Of a stretch of DNA of 64,000 nt, positions 1-11,378 are shown piece after piece. Positions within the stretch are counted from its first letter, which is position 1; each line of letters starts with the position of its first letter. This DNA comes from Epiperipatus broadwayi (lineage: Eukaryota; Onychophora; Udeonychophora; Euonychophora; Peripatidae), in the NCBI GenBank assembly GCA_028023455.1, contig JAQFVV010000351.1, positions 774,123 through 838,122 of the forward strand. Direction: 5' to 3'. The position numbers and the translations under genes were made by a program. The notes beneath the pieces are model-generated. The model did not search any database. It was not told the origin of the DNA and was given only the letters and a program-made list of their open reading frames with translations.

Positions 1-905
1 TTCCCTCAGTTTTTTTACCTCTTAATTTCAAGTTAATATTAGATAAAATGAGAGGTTTCCATATAGCTAGAATATGTTGTACTTTGTCAGCCCTATTTAA
101 CCAGTAGGTCTCTTTAATATTTCAATTGACTCTCTCATGGTTCTTAAATCATATCTTTCAAAATTAGCAAGTATTTTTGTATTGTCAAAATCAGGTTTGT
201 GACCAATTTCTAAAAAATGGGAAGTAAAAACTGATGTGTTAATTTTTTGATTAAAAGCATTTCTATGTTCCTTAATTCTGACATTTATTCATCTATTAGA
301 CTAACCCACATAGCTTGTTGAGCACTGCAAACATGGAATTTCATAAATTCCTTGGTGATACAAAAATATTCTGTCTTTAGGTTTATATAAAAAAAATCAC
401 CAATTTTTTTTCCTGTAGAAAAAGTAGTCTTTATAGTAAAACAAGATAGTCTTCTACTGATTTTATCAGTAACCCCTTTCATGTAAGGTAAAATTACTCT
501 ATTAAAAGAGGTTGTCAATTCTATCCTCTTTTTTCTTTTTAGTATTAATGTTATGTAAAGCTTTACATATGATGTTTTTATTATAATTATTAGAAAGTAG
601 AATGTTTTTTGTAAGTTCTATTTCTTGACTAAGATGTTCTTTATCATATAAATTATAAGCTCTAGTTAAAAGATTTTTTGCTACAGAAAAAATTTGTGCA
701 GGGTGATGATGAGAATTAAAATCAAGATATCTGTTTGTATGGGTGGATTTTCTGTAAACTGATATTGATAATGTTTCATCATATTATTTTGCAGTTTAAA
801 CATCTAGAAAAGAAAGCTATCTGTTATTTTCCACTTCCATAGTAAATTTAATATTTGGATACCAATTATTTATAAAAACAAGAAAATAATTTAAGGTATC
901 AATGC
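1..905 (-). pseudogene. Penelope-like reverse transcriptase C-terminus plus GIY-YIG endonuclease, broken
   Basis: Reading the minus strand from about 900 gives a patchy frame. It contains MEVENN, then after stops YRKSTHTNRYLDFNSHHHP, then a stretch ending IICKALHNI, then VILPYMKGVTDKISRRL, then the endonuclease start GIYEIPCLQC followed by SYVG. These match the conserved order at the end of PLE polyproteins: palm end, thumb with the R-x-L-x-F/H-H-P block, linker, and GIY-YIG nuclease. At least one frameshift separates the linker (frame open 285-518) from the nuclease, and there are in-frame stops near 780-820 and after the YVG. Only the C-terminal third is present; the catalytic RT motifs would lie upstream and are absent. 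The left window edge cuts the 3' end. Confidence 0.8.
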
Positions 906-919
906 CACGAGGCCATATG

Positions 920-1574
920 ACAAAAAAAAGAGGATAGAATTGACAATTCCTCTTTTAATAGTGTAATTTTACCTTACATTTAAAGGAGTTACTGATAAAA
1001 TCAGTAGAAGACTATTTTGTTTTAATATAAAGACTACTTTTTCTACTGGCAAAAAAATGGGTGATTTTTATATAAACCTAAAGACAGAATATTTTTGGAA
1101 CACCAAAGAGTTTATGAAATTCCATGTTTGCAATGCTCAAGAATCTATGTGGGTCAGTCTAATAGATGAATAAATGTCAGAATTAAGGATCATAGAAATG
1201 CTTTTAATCAAAAAAGTAGCACATTAGTTTTTACTTCCCATTTTTTAGAAATTGGTCACAAACCTGATTTTGACTATACAAAATTACTTGCTAATTTGGA
1301 AAGATATGATTTAAGAACAATGAGAGAGTCAATTGTAATATTAAAGAGACTTACTGGTTTAAATAGGGCTGATGAAGCACAGGGTATTCCAGCTATGTGG
1401 AAACCTCTCATTTTATCTAATATTAACTTGATAAGTGAAAAAACTGAGGGAAATAAACATTTTGATAAGCGTCATATTGTGAATGTTGAACTACTTCAAG
1501 TTGAATCTCACTTCTCATCTCGCACTGAGTCACGTTATTGTTTGAGATCTAATGATTGTTTTTTCAAAAGTTAA
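920..1574 (+). pseudogene. Penelope-like GIY-YIG endonuclease domain, inverted partial copy
   Basis: This arm encodes the linker and nuclease only. The frame gives VYEIPCLQCSRIYVGQSNR, a good GIY-YIG signature with YVG in place of YIG. One in-frame TGA follows, then VRIKDHRNAF, FLEIGHKPDFDY and MRESIVILKRLTG, the usual GIY-YIG region with the catalytic arginine, histidine-rich stretch and glutamate helix. The last part is open from about 1296 to the stop near 1574. It is better preserved than its minus-strand partner, but it lacks the reverse transcriptase entirely, so it would not be an autonomous element. Confidence 0.8.
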
Positions 1575-1650
1575 CCTTGATAATGGTGGTTGCTAGTCCA
1601 TCAAAATATCGGATTGTAATGCAAAATAATACACGGTTTGTACCCAAAAA

Positions 1651-2592
<942 letters not shown>

Positions 2593-2930
2593 GTGTCATT
2601 TGAAAAAAGATTTAAATATAGTCTGTATGAATAGTTTGTCTAACTAGAAAGTGGTACTTGTAGTACGTAGATGTTATTGTGATTATGTACAAGAAAAATA
2701 ATCTGTACAAAATTATCATTTAGCTGACTAAAGAATGAATGGCTTACAGATAGATAATATATCTGGAAATATAACTATTGTTATTAGGAGAATGAACTAA
2801 AATTCACAAATAAAATGGAACTTAGTTTGACTAGTATCATTATTTTTATTCTATAGTATTTGAAAATGTTGAAAAAATAATATTTTTATACAATTAAATT
2901 TGTTATACTATGCTGATGCTTCTGACAGAA

Positions 2931-2937
2931 GATGATG

Positions 2938-2969
<32 letters not shown>
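2931..2969. repeat. (TTA)n microsatellite
   Basis: Short trinucleotide run just before the first of two direct repeats. AT-rich filler lies between it and the TCTA array. Confidence 0.9.
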
Positions 2970-2970
<1 letters not shown>

Positions 2971-2972
2971 AA

Positions 2973-3180
2973 AATAAAAATCATATCATTCCATTGCATT
3001 GGATCGCTAATATGTGGCATAATCACAAGTAGAATTTATTTTAAATTTTTGTTGTTCATTCAATTGTCTCACCTATTATAAATCTATGAATGGTTAAACA
3101 TGTAGATGAAGTATATTAATAATTCTTCTTCCATTAGATTTGGCACTTTTTAAGTATGGACACATATATTAGAAGCATTA
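2973..3180 (+). repeat. Left copy of an about 210-bp direct repeat
   Basis: This block is repeated with about 90% identity at 4085-4304 in the same orientation. Both begin AATAAAAATCATATCATTCC and end GAAGCATTA. The two copies flank the 0.8-kb dispersed repeat at 3255-4072. Confidence 0.85.
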
Positions 3181-3254
3181 ACTGTTCCAAATTGCAGTGA
3201 TACACCTCTTACATTTTAGCATTTCTGACGTTTTTCTTTGTCTAACACGTAAAC

Positions 3255-4072
3255 ATAAAATATATGATAAAATGTTTATTACTTATCAGAAAATAACAAA
3301 TTTGACTTTATTTGATAGATATTTTTGTTTACTACTGAAATAAATTTTAAATGTTCACATTTTGTTTCTGTAAGTATTAAAAAAATGAGACCATAATCAA
3401 AACAAAATTGTTTTATGTCAAGTTTCTAGAAAAATTATTTTCAGTTTATAAAATCAATGAAATATTTATTAATTATTATTATTTTTAAACATTTGAAATG
3501 TATAATTATTTATTTCTTTTATATCTAATGAATCATGCTTTAAATGTTTAAATTTGTTGAATATTTATTGCAAAATTATGATATTTTCTTTACCTGTAAA
3601 TAAAGTAGTTTGTTTACATCATAGCTTGTCTTCTAATTTGCTTCAGGCCATATTTATATTAGCTACTAATGTAACATTATATTTTGAAAGTAAAGTATTC
3701 CAAGTCAAAATAAATTATTAAATAATTTATATTTCTTGATATCTAATAAATATAGTGTAAATTATTTTTAAAAAATATCTAAAACCGTAATAAATTTGCA
3801 AATAAACACGTTTTTGCATCATTGGAAACTGCAATGTCATAAAATGCTGAAGTTTTTATAGTCTTGGCAAGAGACAATGACTGAACATGTCAGGGTGAGG
3901 CTTATGTCTATTGTAAGAGCAGGAATTTTGAAATTTCCACCTTTTAATGCACTTTTCTTAGGAAAAAATTATTATAGTAAAATATACCATTTTAAATGCA
4001 TTTTAATCTATAATATTTATGAAAAAATTCACTAGGGGGCTAATTGGCCAAAAACAAAATAATTCTGGTTTA
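3255..4072 (+). repeat. Dispersed 0.8-kb repeat, copy 1
   Basis: Its reverse complement recurs at 56968-57787 over essentially the full length. Matching landmarks include GCATCATTGGAAACTGCAAT (near 3817) and ATTTGCTTCAGGCCATATTT (near 3636). I see no coding potential and no known domain. It is probably a non-autonomous mobile element or the non-coding part of a larger one. Confidence 0.8.
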
Positions 4073-4084
4073 CTCCTCGAAAAT

Positions 4085-4304
4085 AATAAAAATCATATCA
4101 TTCCATTGCATTGGATTGCTAATATGTGGCACGATCACAAGTAGAAGTTTATTTTTAAATTGTTGTTTTTCATTCAATTGTCTCATCTATTATTACATTA
4201 CTTAAATCCATGAATGGTTAAACATATAGATGAAATATATGAATAATTCTTCTTCCATTAGATTTGGCACATTTTAAGTATAGACACATATATTGGAAGC
4301 ATTA
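4085..4304 (+). repeat. Right copy of the about 210-bp direct repeat
   Basis: Partner of 2973-3180. The differences are scattered substitutions plus a small insertion (TTACATTACTTAA-like, near 4193). Confidence 0.85.
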
Positions 4305-7300
4305 ATCAATCATTTATTTCAGTATTTAATCATTAGACTGCATATATTTATAGTTCTCATTTACATTCTCATGTATTTCCCTCTTATTACTATATGTAAT
4401 ATAATTAATGACATAGATTTTACAAGTAATAATGTTTTTTCTGTAAAAAGAAATAACCAAGCAGAAGTCAAAGTTACCTTGTATCTCTCCTCACATTTCC
4501 ATTTCAGGTGGAGCAATGTGATGAGAAATGTACTGACAATTTTGATATTTGTTTATTTCTTTTTCTAACTCAATAGCTGTTTGTTATCACTGGTATACAC
4601 AAATATATTAGAAATTATTTGTAAAATGTCAACTAATTTTATTTATTGTTTATATTAAACAATTAAAGCCAATTTTTGACGTTTTAAAAATAAGTTCTGA
4701 ATGAGGTTAAAACTTCATATAATTGACAAATAAAGTTTTTAATTATAATATTCTAAACATCAGTTCTAAAGACGGCTACTAGTCAATTTAATCATTACAC
4801 AAACAAACAGTATTATAAGAGTAATATATAAAATAGTAAAAAAAATAACATTAAATAAATCTTGTTTTTGTACTTAGTAAGGAATTAAGTTCAAAACGAT
4901 TATTAATGTCTAACTGTATAATAATTATATTATGATATTTCAAATTACATAACTACTTAATATATATTAGTGTATTACATGATTTCATTATTTCAGGGAG
5001 TTTGTCATATACTCACAAATATTTATAAAAAAATTTAAGTCAAACATTATGCAAAGAATTGGGGGGAAAGGTAATTGACAATTGCAATTAATACATCAAG
5101 TTAGGTATGCATATTTCAGACTACAAAATTTATTCTATGTCAGCCGTAAATAAAATAATTATTGTATAAAGATTTGAAAAATCATGGTTAATTTTTTTCG
5201 GAAAAATATTTTATTTATTAGAAAAATGAAAAATCAGGAAGATAAATTTTCAATACTTATTAAGTAGGAGAGTAGAATTAGTCTGAACATTTTAAAGTTA
5301 TTTTTTTTTCATGATTGCTTTATTTTGATTTTAAAAAACTCTTAATTATAAATTGATAATAAATATAACTAAGAGTCCAAAATATATAGAACTTCTAAAA
5401 ATTTTAAAAAGAGATGTCATTACTAAAGTAAAATCTAGTTACTAAATAGATGTCATTAAAAAATAAAACATGTTAAAAATAAACTTTAAATAGCTGTGGC
5501 GAATCAAAGTTTTTTTTTAGTGCAGTTTATTGCTTAGCAATTGACATAGTGTCCAGAGCTGATTTTGAAGAAAGATTATTTTAATTTGGCAAAAGAGAAT
5601 ACTTATTAATACTGCAGTAGTGAGTTGTTCAAGCTTTCTACATGAGCTGTAGCATGATTTAAAAAAATATAATATATTTGTAAGACAATAACCCAAGGGG
5701 TAAATTTGATGTGGAATAGAATTTGATTAAGAATTAGTATTTCTTGTTATGCTCTTGCCCTGGTTAACATGGCGACTTTGCTGAATTCTTCATCCAAAAT
5801 TATCTTTTATAAGTAATACATTAATCTCAAGCATCAAGCAGTGTCCATTTAGTTTTAAAGATTTTGATTTTAATTTTCACAGTGAAATAATTATTAAAAT
5901 TTTAAAGAACTTTAAAATAATAGATTTTCAAAACAATTGTTATATAAATAGTGAACTGTAAAATAATTTGTTATGGTAAATTCCATAATTAAATGTTAAT
6001 TTACAATTTAAATTCATTTTCAATTTATTTAACTTTACTTTTTTTTTTCAAAGAGAAAATTTTTGATTATTATTAAAAGATTTCTCTATTAATTTTCAAC
6101 AATGATTTTTTTATTGCAGGAGATTATTAAAATTTCCATTAATCAAAATAAAAAAGTCGTTTAAACACAACACAAATTGTACAAGTAATTGAATGTTCTA
6201 ATGAAGGGGGTAATAGATTTGTTCAAGCAGTTTCTAAAGGTTCAATCCTTCCTAAAGAAACACTTGATATTTAACTCAGAAGTTAGACCTGTATAGATTT
6301 TAATAATAATAAAAATGTTATTTTTCAATTTATTTTTGATTTAAAGAATTTTAACAAATTAAAAAAAAAAAAACTGAAAGAGAAAATTACTTTTCATAAT
6401 TCAAAAATTAATTCATTTGAAGTTAAAGCAAAAAAAAATCATTTTTAAGATTGAATTTTTTTTAATAAAGAGGAAAAAAAAAACAAATTTAATTCAAAAA
6501 TTTATTCATTGACTAATTTATTTTACTAAAAGCATATTAATGAGAAAAAATTAAAAATTAATTAGTTTATCAAATACTAAATAATGAAGTAGTTTAGAAC
6601 TATAAGATTTAATACTTAATGTATTATTTTAGCAAAGATGTTTTTGTTTTATTGAAAGTGTTTGTGCAACTTATGTAATACATTCACATACATATAATAA
6701 TATTGAGTATTTAACTGCTAAACACAAATTCTGGATTCAAATTTTCATAGCATCAATAAAGGAATTTATTCTGGCAATTAAAATGAAATTCTTAGACTGC
6801 AATAAATATAAAAATGCATGTACCAGTAGATCCAAATATACATAATAGCTACAATTATCCATTAAAGAATAGCATTTCTATTAATAGAGTCAAATTATTG
6901 ATGAATGATTTCAATACTTAATTTTATTTAAAAAATGATTATAATTAGAATATGCACTCATACATTCTAAATACTTAATAAAGTGTAAGCTCTGAAGAAA
7001 ATTTTTTGTAATCAGATTAAAACTTCAACTATTTTTATTATTTTTATATTAAAAATATAAATGATTTATTGTTTGGACTTACAGTGCAGGACCAAACTTT
7101 AAGATCCAGAATTTGCCACCCTACTATTGTACAAAATCATGTAAAAACTTATTTTTACTTGATTACTGTTATATATTTAGATATAAAAGTTGAACTTCAT
7201 AGTGAAGAAATACAGCATATTATATTTTTCTTTTAAGAGGATTTAATTGCAGATGATATAAAAGCCAATATTTACTCATAAATAAATCTGTATAATGTGT

Positions 7301-7354
7301 TAAATTCTATGCCTAAATCCAAAATTAATCATTTTGACTATAAATTGTATAACT

Positions 7355-7389
<35 letters not shown>
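4305..7389. other. AT-rich stretch without recognised features
   Basis: Mostly A/T-rich sequence with homopolymer runs and a (CA)n(TA)n microsatellite at about 7357-7389. I see no coding frame above noise and no recognisable RNA gene. Confidence 0.6.
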
Positions 7390-9050
7390 ATTAGGTACTT
7401 AGGTATTAGTTCTGCAACGCAGAACATGTATTAGATATGTTGCACCTTTTCACATTCATATCAATCTGCTGATAACTTTGTAATCTTGTGATCTGACCAA
7501 AATAACATGTACAAGGATCTTGTATACTATATTTTTCACAAGTGTTTCAAAAAGAAATGTGTATATGGATCTTGTACATGATATTTTCACAAGATTTACA
7601 AAGTTATAAGCAGGTTGAATATGTATGTGAAAAGGTGTAGCATGTCTATATATGCTCTTGTTGCAGTATTAAAAATACTACTTTCACACAACTAAATGTA
7701 TAAAATATGGAGCAGAATTATATATGACTTTCACATGAAAATGTTTCAAATTTATAACAATAATAAATGGAACAAAATTTAAATTGATAACAATAATAAA
7801 GATATATAAATTTGAGCAAGAAATTGATATTAAAAACAACCTTTTAAAAAAATTGATTTGCCATACACAATTATATACAACTTTCACACGAAAAACTTTA
7901 AAATTTATAACAATATAAATTGATATTAAAAAGAACATTTTAAAGATAAATATTGATTTGCCATACAGAAATATATATGATTTTCATACTATAAAATTTA
8001 TACCAACACTAAAGATATGAATTTTACGCACAAAAAAAGCCGATCTTAAAAGTACATTTTCTTGACCCAAAAATATGTAAAATACGAAACACCATTATTC
8101 TAGTACCAAAATGTTACTTTAAATATGGACAAAAGAATCACTAAAATATTATTTTTTTAAATATTATTTACAAAAATAAAATAAAATACACATATGCTAC
8201 TTATTGTGTAATATATAACAGGAATTGTCAAGTTGAAACAAGCAATTTAGCATTTATATTTCTAATACAAAATAAAGATATCAAATGAAAAATTCCCCCA
8301 AAAATGGAGTTTTATTAAACATGTGATTGTGCATTATATAAGCTGAATGGGATTTTCCTCAAAAATGTTAATAAACAAATGTATTTTTTTTTAAAAAACA
8401 AAACAAACAAAAACCACAAAAAATTCATAAAATAAAAAAAATATAAATTACAACACTTTTATTAACTTTTCATCCTGGTGAAATTTTTTTATGTCATTCA
8501 GTATGCAAATGAATGTGTGATCATTTTTATGCAATCTGTACAACACATATAGTTGGCTAGATATGAGTCACTATTTCATGGAACCCATAGTGTTTCAATG
8601 TTTTGTGTGTGAATCTAAAATGCTGGATTCATGAAGTTTATATCTGTGGTTCACACAAAAATGATCATAACTGACATAAGGAAGTTATGAAAAGAAAATC
8701 AAAAGGACAAAAACCAACACTACATATACTTACACACTTAAAATCAAATGAACAGGAATAACTTAGAAATATAAATAACAAAGAAATACATGGATGAAAC
8801 TAAACATAAATTGCAATGAAAGCTGTTGTCAAAAAGAAATCTGGACAATAATTGAAAATGTCAAAATATTAAAAAAAACATGTTTTGATCAAGAGAAACA
8901 TGTTTTCACATGACATTGGATAACATCGCAGGGTTTATTTCACTTAAATTTGATATATTTAAAAGATTACACATTTATTGTAGATGGGAAAAGGTGTACT
9001 ATCTCCCCACCCCTATGTTGCAGGACTAATACCTAAATACCCAAAATTAG
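7390..9050. mobile_element. Candidate non-autonomous DNA element with terminal inverted repeats
   Basis: The left end (ATTAGGTACTTAGGTATTAG then TTCTGCAAC) and the right end (GTTGCAGGACTAATACC then TAAATACCC) are inverted copies, and the similarity extends inward to a shared CACCTTTTC block. Inside the left end lies a long imperfect hairpin (about 7403-7532 with 7560-7672), so the terminal sequence occurs three times. Positions 7720-8060 hold degenerate tandem units sharing GATTTGCCATAC. No transposase is visible, so this would be a non-autonomous element. Confidence 0.5.
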
Positions 9051-9443
9051 TATAATATAAAATATACATCATGAGATATCTACAGTTTCCAAATTTAAAC
9101 TAAAAACTTCATCATCAACAATTATATAATTCAATAAAAATGTGTACAGTATTGCTAAGCAGATTTATCTCAGCTTTGAATAGGATTAATAAGTAACAAT
9201 GGTAATGCTCAAATCTAGTAATCAACAGTTTGCTGTGAATTTAATATTATTTCAAAAACATTACTGTTTATTACTATCTGTTTACAAAGTAATAAATACC
9301 ACATGATCACCATTTCTTATGCTTGCTTATAACTGTTATTAAAGCAGGCAAAATTCACTATACATATTGCCACATACAGCAAGCTAGAGTAATCAATGGA
9401 TGCCAGAAGGCTTGTGCATAAAATCCCCATCTAGTGCCTATGA

Positions 9444-9483
9444 CCCCAGACTAGTTTCTGGCTTGTGGCCTTAGTCAGTGAGG
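9444..9483 (-). ncRNA. Hammerhead ribozyme-like motif, H3 copy 1 (decayed)
   Basis: Minus strand: stem I CCTCA pairs with TGGGG; core block CTGACTA (G8 is changed to T); stem II GGC-CACAA-GCC, flanked by an A-A mismatch where a G-C pair is normal; then GAA. Stem III is a tiny hairpin, ACTAGT, followed by C, which makes a canonical GUC cleavage triplet. The folding pattern fits a type I hammerhead with minimal stem III. The changed G8 should abolish activity in this copy. Confidence 0.5.
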
Positions 9484-9893
9484 AGCCTTGGATCAGAGAG
9501 CATTGCACCTAGATCTTAGGATCTAATGCAACTCTCTAGCAGCCACCTTTTATCTCCACTGAACTACAAAACCATGAGTTTTGCCTGTTTTAATGACAGT
9601 TATAAGCAAGCATAGGAATTGGTGATCATCTGATGTTTATTGGCTTAAAACCAATCCTGCCTAATAGGATAGTGGTGGCTATTGTTATTAAAGAAACAAA
9701 GACACCAAAATGTATAGGTGCAGGATGAGTTCAGACCTATATGGCTATATAAGCTAATGAGCTTGGATTGAAAATATTAAGGCGCTTTCAATTTAAGACT
9801 CATAGTTTTGTAGTTATGTGGAGATAAAAGGTGGCTGCTAGAGGGTTGCATTAGATCCTAAGATCTAGATACAATGCTCTCAGATCCAAGGCT

Positions 9894-9933
9894 CCTCACT
9901 GATGAAGGCCACAAGCCAGAAACTACTCTGGGG
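9894..9933 (+). ncRNA. Hammerhead ribozyme-like motif, H3 copy 2
   Basis: Plus strand: CCTCA, then CTGATGA (intact core), the same GGC/GCC stem II, then GAAAC (intact), then TACTC and TGGGG. Here the cores are intact, but the cleavage triplet is changed from GUC to CUC, which breaks the short stem III. The two H3 copies complement each other, so their common ancestor plausibly had every core position except the A-A at the base of stem II. Confidence 0.5.
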
Positions 9934-10373
9934 ATATTGGATGAGTAGGCACTAGATGGGGATTTTATGCACAAGCCTTCTGGAATCCATTGATTACTCT
10001 AGCTTGATATGTGTGGCAATACATATAGTGAGTTTTGCCTGTTTACAAAGTAAATACTGCAATGATAATTAAATTCTAAAATATTTACTAAATCTAATAA
10101 TACATTCAATACTAAGTGCAAAGTAACATTATTCTAGATCCCTTTAAACACCCTTATAAAACATTAAATAGTTAATAACATATAAATATAAATACAATGA
10201 TTATATATATATATATAAGTTGCAATAATATTTAAATGCTTTTTAATGCACTCCAATCCCGACTAATTTGACTGTACAATACACAATACGTATATGAACA
10301 ACATTTATTGTAACATTATTAAATTCACACTGTGGAAATTGTCTACACTTATTTTATACAGGTTATATCAATG

Positions 10374-10841
10374 AAAAAAATACTAAAGTAGACTTTAAAT
10401 ATAAAATTTTAAAAAGATTTATTGTACCAAGTATACTTTCAATGCTCTCCCCTCATAATCATGGTTAGACTATTGAGAACATTAATTTTTTGCTGATTTG
10501 AATGCTATTTGATTTTTGATTTATTACATATTCCTTTTGTGTAATGAACCATGCCTTTTTTATTTTACATTCGCATTTGTTTCTTCTTTTGCATATAATT
10601 TTGACAACACTTGGATCACAACTATGTCAGTGCTCTTTTTTATAATTATGAAAGAGAGATGAATTAGCTTCAACTTTAATCTTAGATTTCTTTATATATT
10701 AATGAATGTTGAGTCATTTTAGTTCTAAGATTAGTCCTGGTTTCTCCATAACCTTGAATATGATGTGAAAACATTGAAAGTATACTTGGTACAATAAATC
10801 TTTATAAATTTTAAATTTAAACTCTGTTTTAGTATTTTTAC
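10374..10841. mobile_element. MITE-like element with about 70-80-bp inverted ends
   Basis: The left arm (10374-10446) and right arm (10772-10841) are inverted copies built around AAAGATTTATTGTACCAAG-type sequence and AATACTAAA. The about 325-bp centre is A/T-rich with no coding frame. The structure suggests a miniature inverted-repeat element; the superfamily is unknown. Confidence 0.6.
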
Positions 10842-10919
10842 ATTAATATTTAGAAAGACATAGTATCAAAATGTAATACCTTATAGCAGTTATATATAAG
10901 CATTATTATATTTGCCAAT

Positions 10920-11220
10920 TCCTCTACAAGCTTTATGATAAATGCTTAGCCAGAGCCAACACTTAAAATATCTCTGTCAGGAACCACTTCCCATGGTTTC
11001 ATGCTTTGGCACTCCTCAGAGAGGAGTCAGAGTAGGTTCAGACACTAGATCTAAAAATACCAACCCAAAAGCCAAGCACTTATCTAAAAGTTATCTATTG
11101 AGTGGAAAATCTGAAATTTTCAGACATCTACATGTCTTCAAACTCAGCTATCAAACTCAAATAGCTATATGGGGCTGATATATCGTCAGCTATACCATAT
11201 ATTAGTAGTCTTAGCAATAT
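10920..11220 (-). mobile_element. H2 hammerhead repeat, solitary diverged copy
   Basis: This is a diverged relative of the tandem units at 15180-16005. Shared landmarks are CCATGGTTT, GGTTCAGACACTAGATCTAA (cf. GAAGACTAGAAACTAGATCT), ATGTCTTCAAACTCAGC, and AGCTATATGGGGCTGA. An open 78-codon frame here is a by-product. The minus strand carries the best-preserved H2 ribozyme core. Confidence 0.65.
10984..11024 (-). ncRNA. Hammerhead ribozyme-like motif, H2 solitary copy, both core blocks intact
   Basis: Minus strand: stem I CCTCT pairs with AGTGG (4 of 5); core block CTGAGGA matches CUGANGA exactly; stem II GTGC-CAAA-GCAT (closing pair G-U); then GAAAC, the second core block, intact. The stem III hairpin ACCATGGT seen in the tandem H2 copies reads ACCATGGG here, which damages the cleavage triplet. 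The motif order, spacing and stem complementarity are those of a type I hammerhead. Loss of the GUC predicts that this copy no longer cleaves. Confidence 0.55.
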
Positions 11221-11256
11221 AAAATTGCATAAGACTTATGGCAGAGACTATAAATA

Positions 11257-11378
11257 GTCAAAATGAGAGTCATAGATCACATGACCCTATCTCTTAAGCT
11301 TGTATCTCTTAAGCTTGTAAGTTATAACTTACAAGCTTAAGAGATAAGGTCATGTGATCTATGACTCTTATTTTGATT
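11257..11378. repeat. Nested palindrome
   Basis: Outer arms 11257-11302 and 11332-11378 are inverted copies (AGAGTCATAGATCACATGAC). Inside, 11303-11346 is a perfect 44-bp palindrome with 22-bp arms. The left side carries two tandem copies of TATCTCTTAAGCTTG, so two alternative hairpins can form. Confidence 0.85.

Larger units (their letters stand above)
1..1574. mobile_element. Penelope-like element, two GIY-YIG fragments in head-to-head inverted arrangement
   Basis: Positions 1-535 and 920-1456 are near-perfect reverse complements. The 385 bp between them belong to the antisense copy only and encode more upstream reverse-transcriptase sequence. The minus-strand copy runs from about 918 off the left window edge; the plus-strand copy starts at about 920 and reads to a stop near 1574. 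Penelope-like elements (PLEs) encode a telomerase-related reverse transcriptase followed by a GIY-YIG endonuclease, and often insert as 5'-truncated copies with an inverted partial copy attached. That is the pattern seen here. Both copies contain stops and frameshifts, so the insertion is dead. Confidence 0.85.
9305..10053. mobile_element. H3 hammerhead repeat, inverted pair with nested terminal inverted repeats
   Basis: Two copies of an about 240-bp sequence lie in opposite orientation (about 9340-9575 and 9805-10045). The first copy is also bracketed by 49-bp inverted repeats (9305-9353 and 9579-9627). A 15-bp direct repeat, CTGTTTACAAAGTAA, occurs at 9278-9292 and 10039-10053 and may be a target-site duplication around the whole block. 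Each copy contains a hammerhead-like core (9444-9483 and 9894-9933). Confidence 0.65.
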
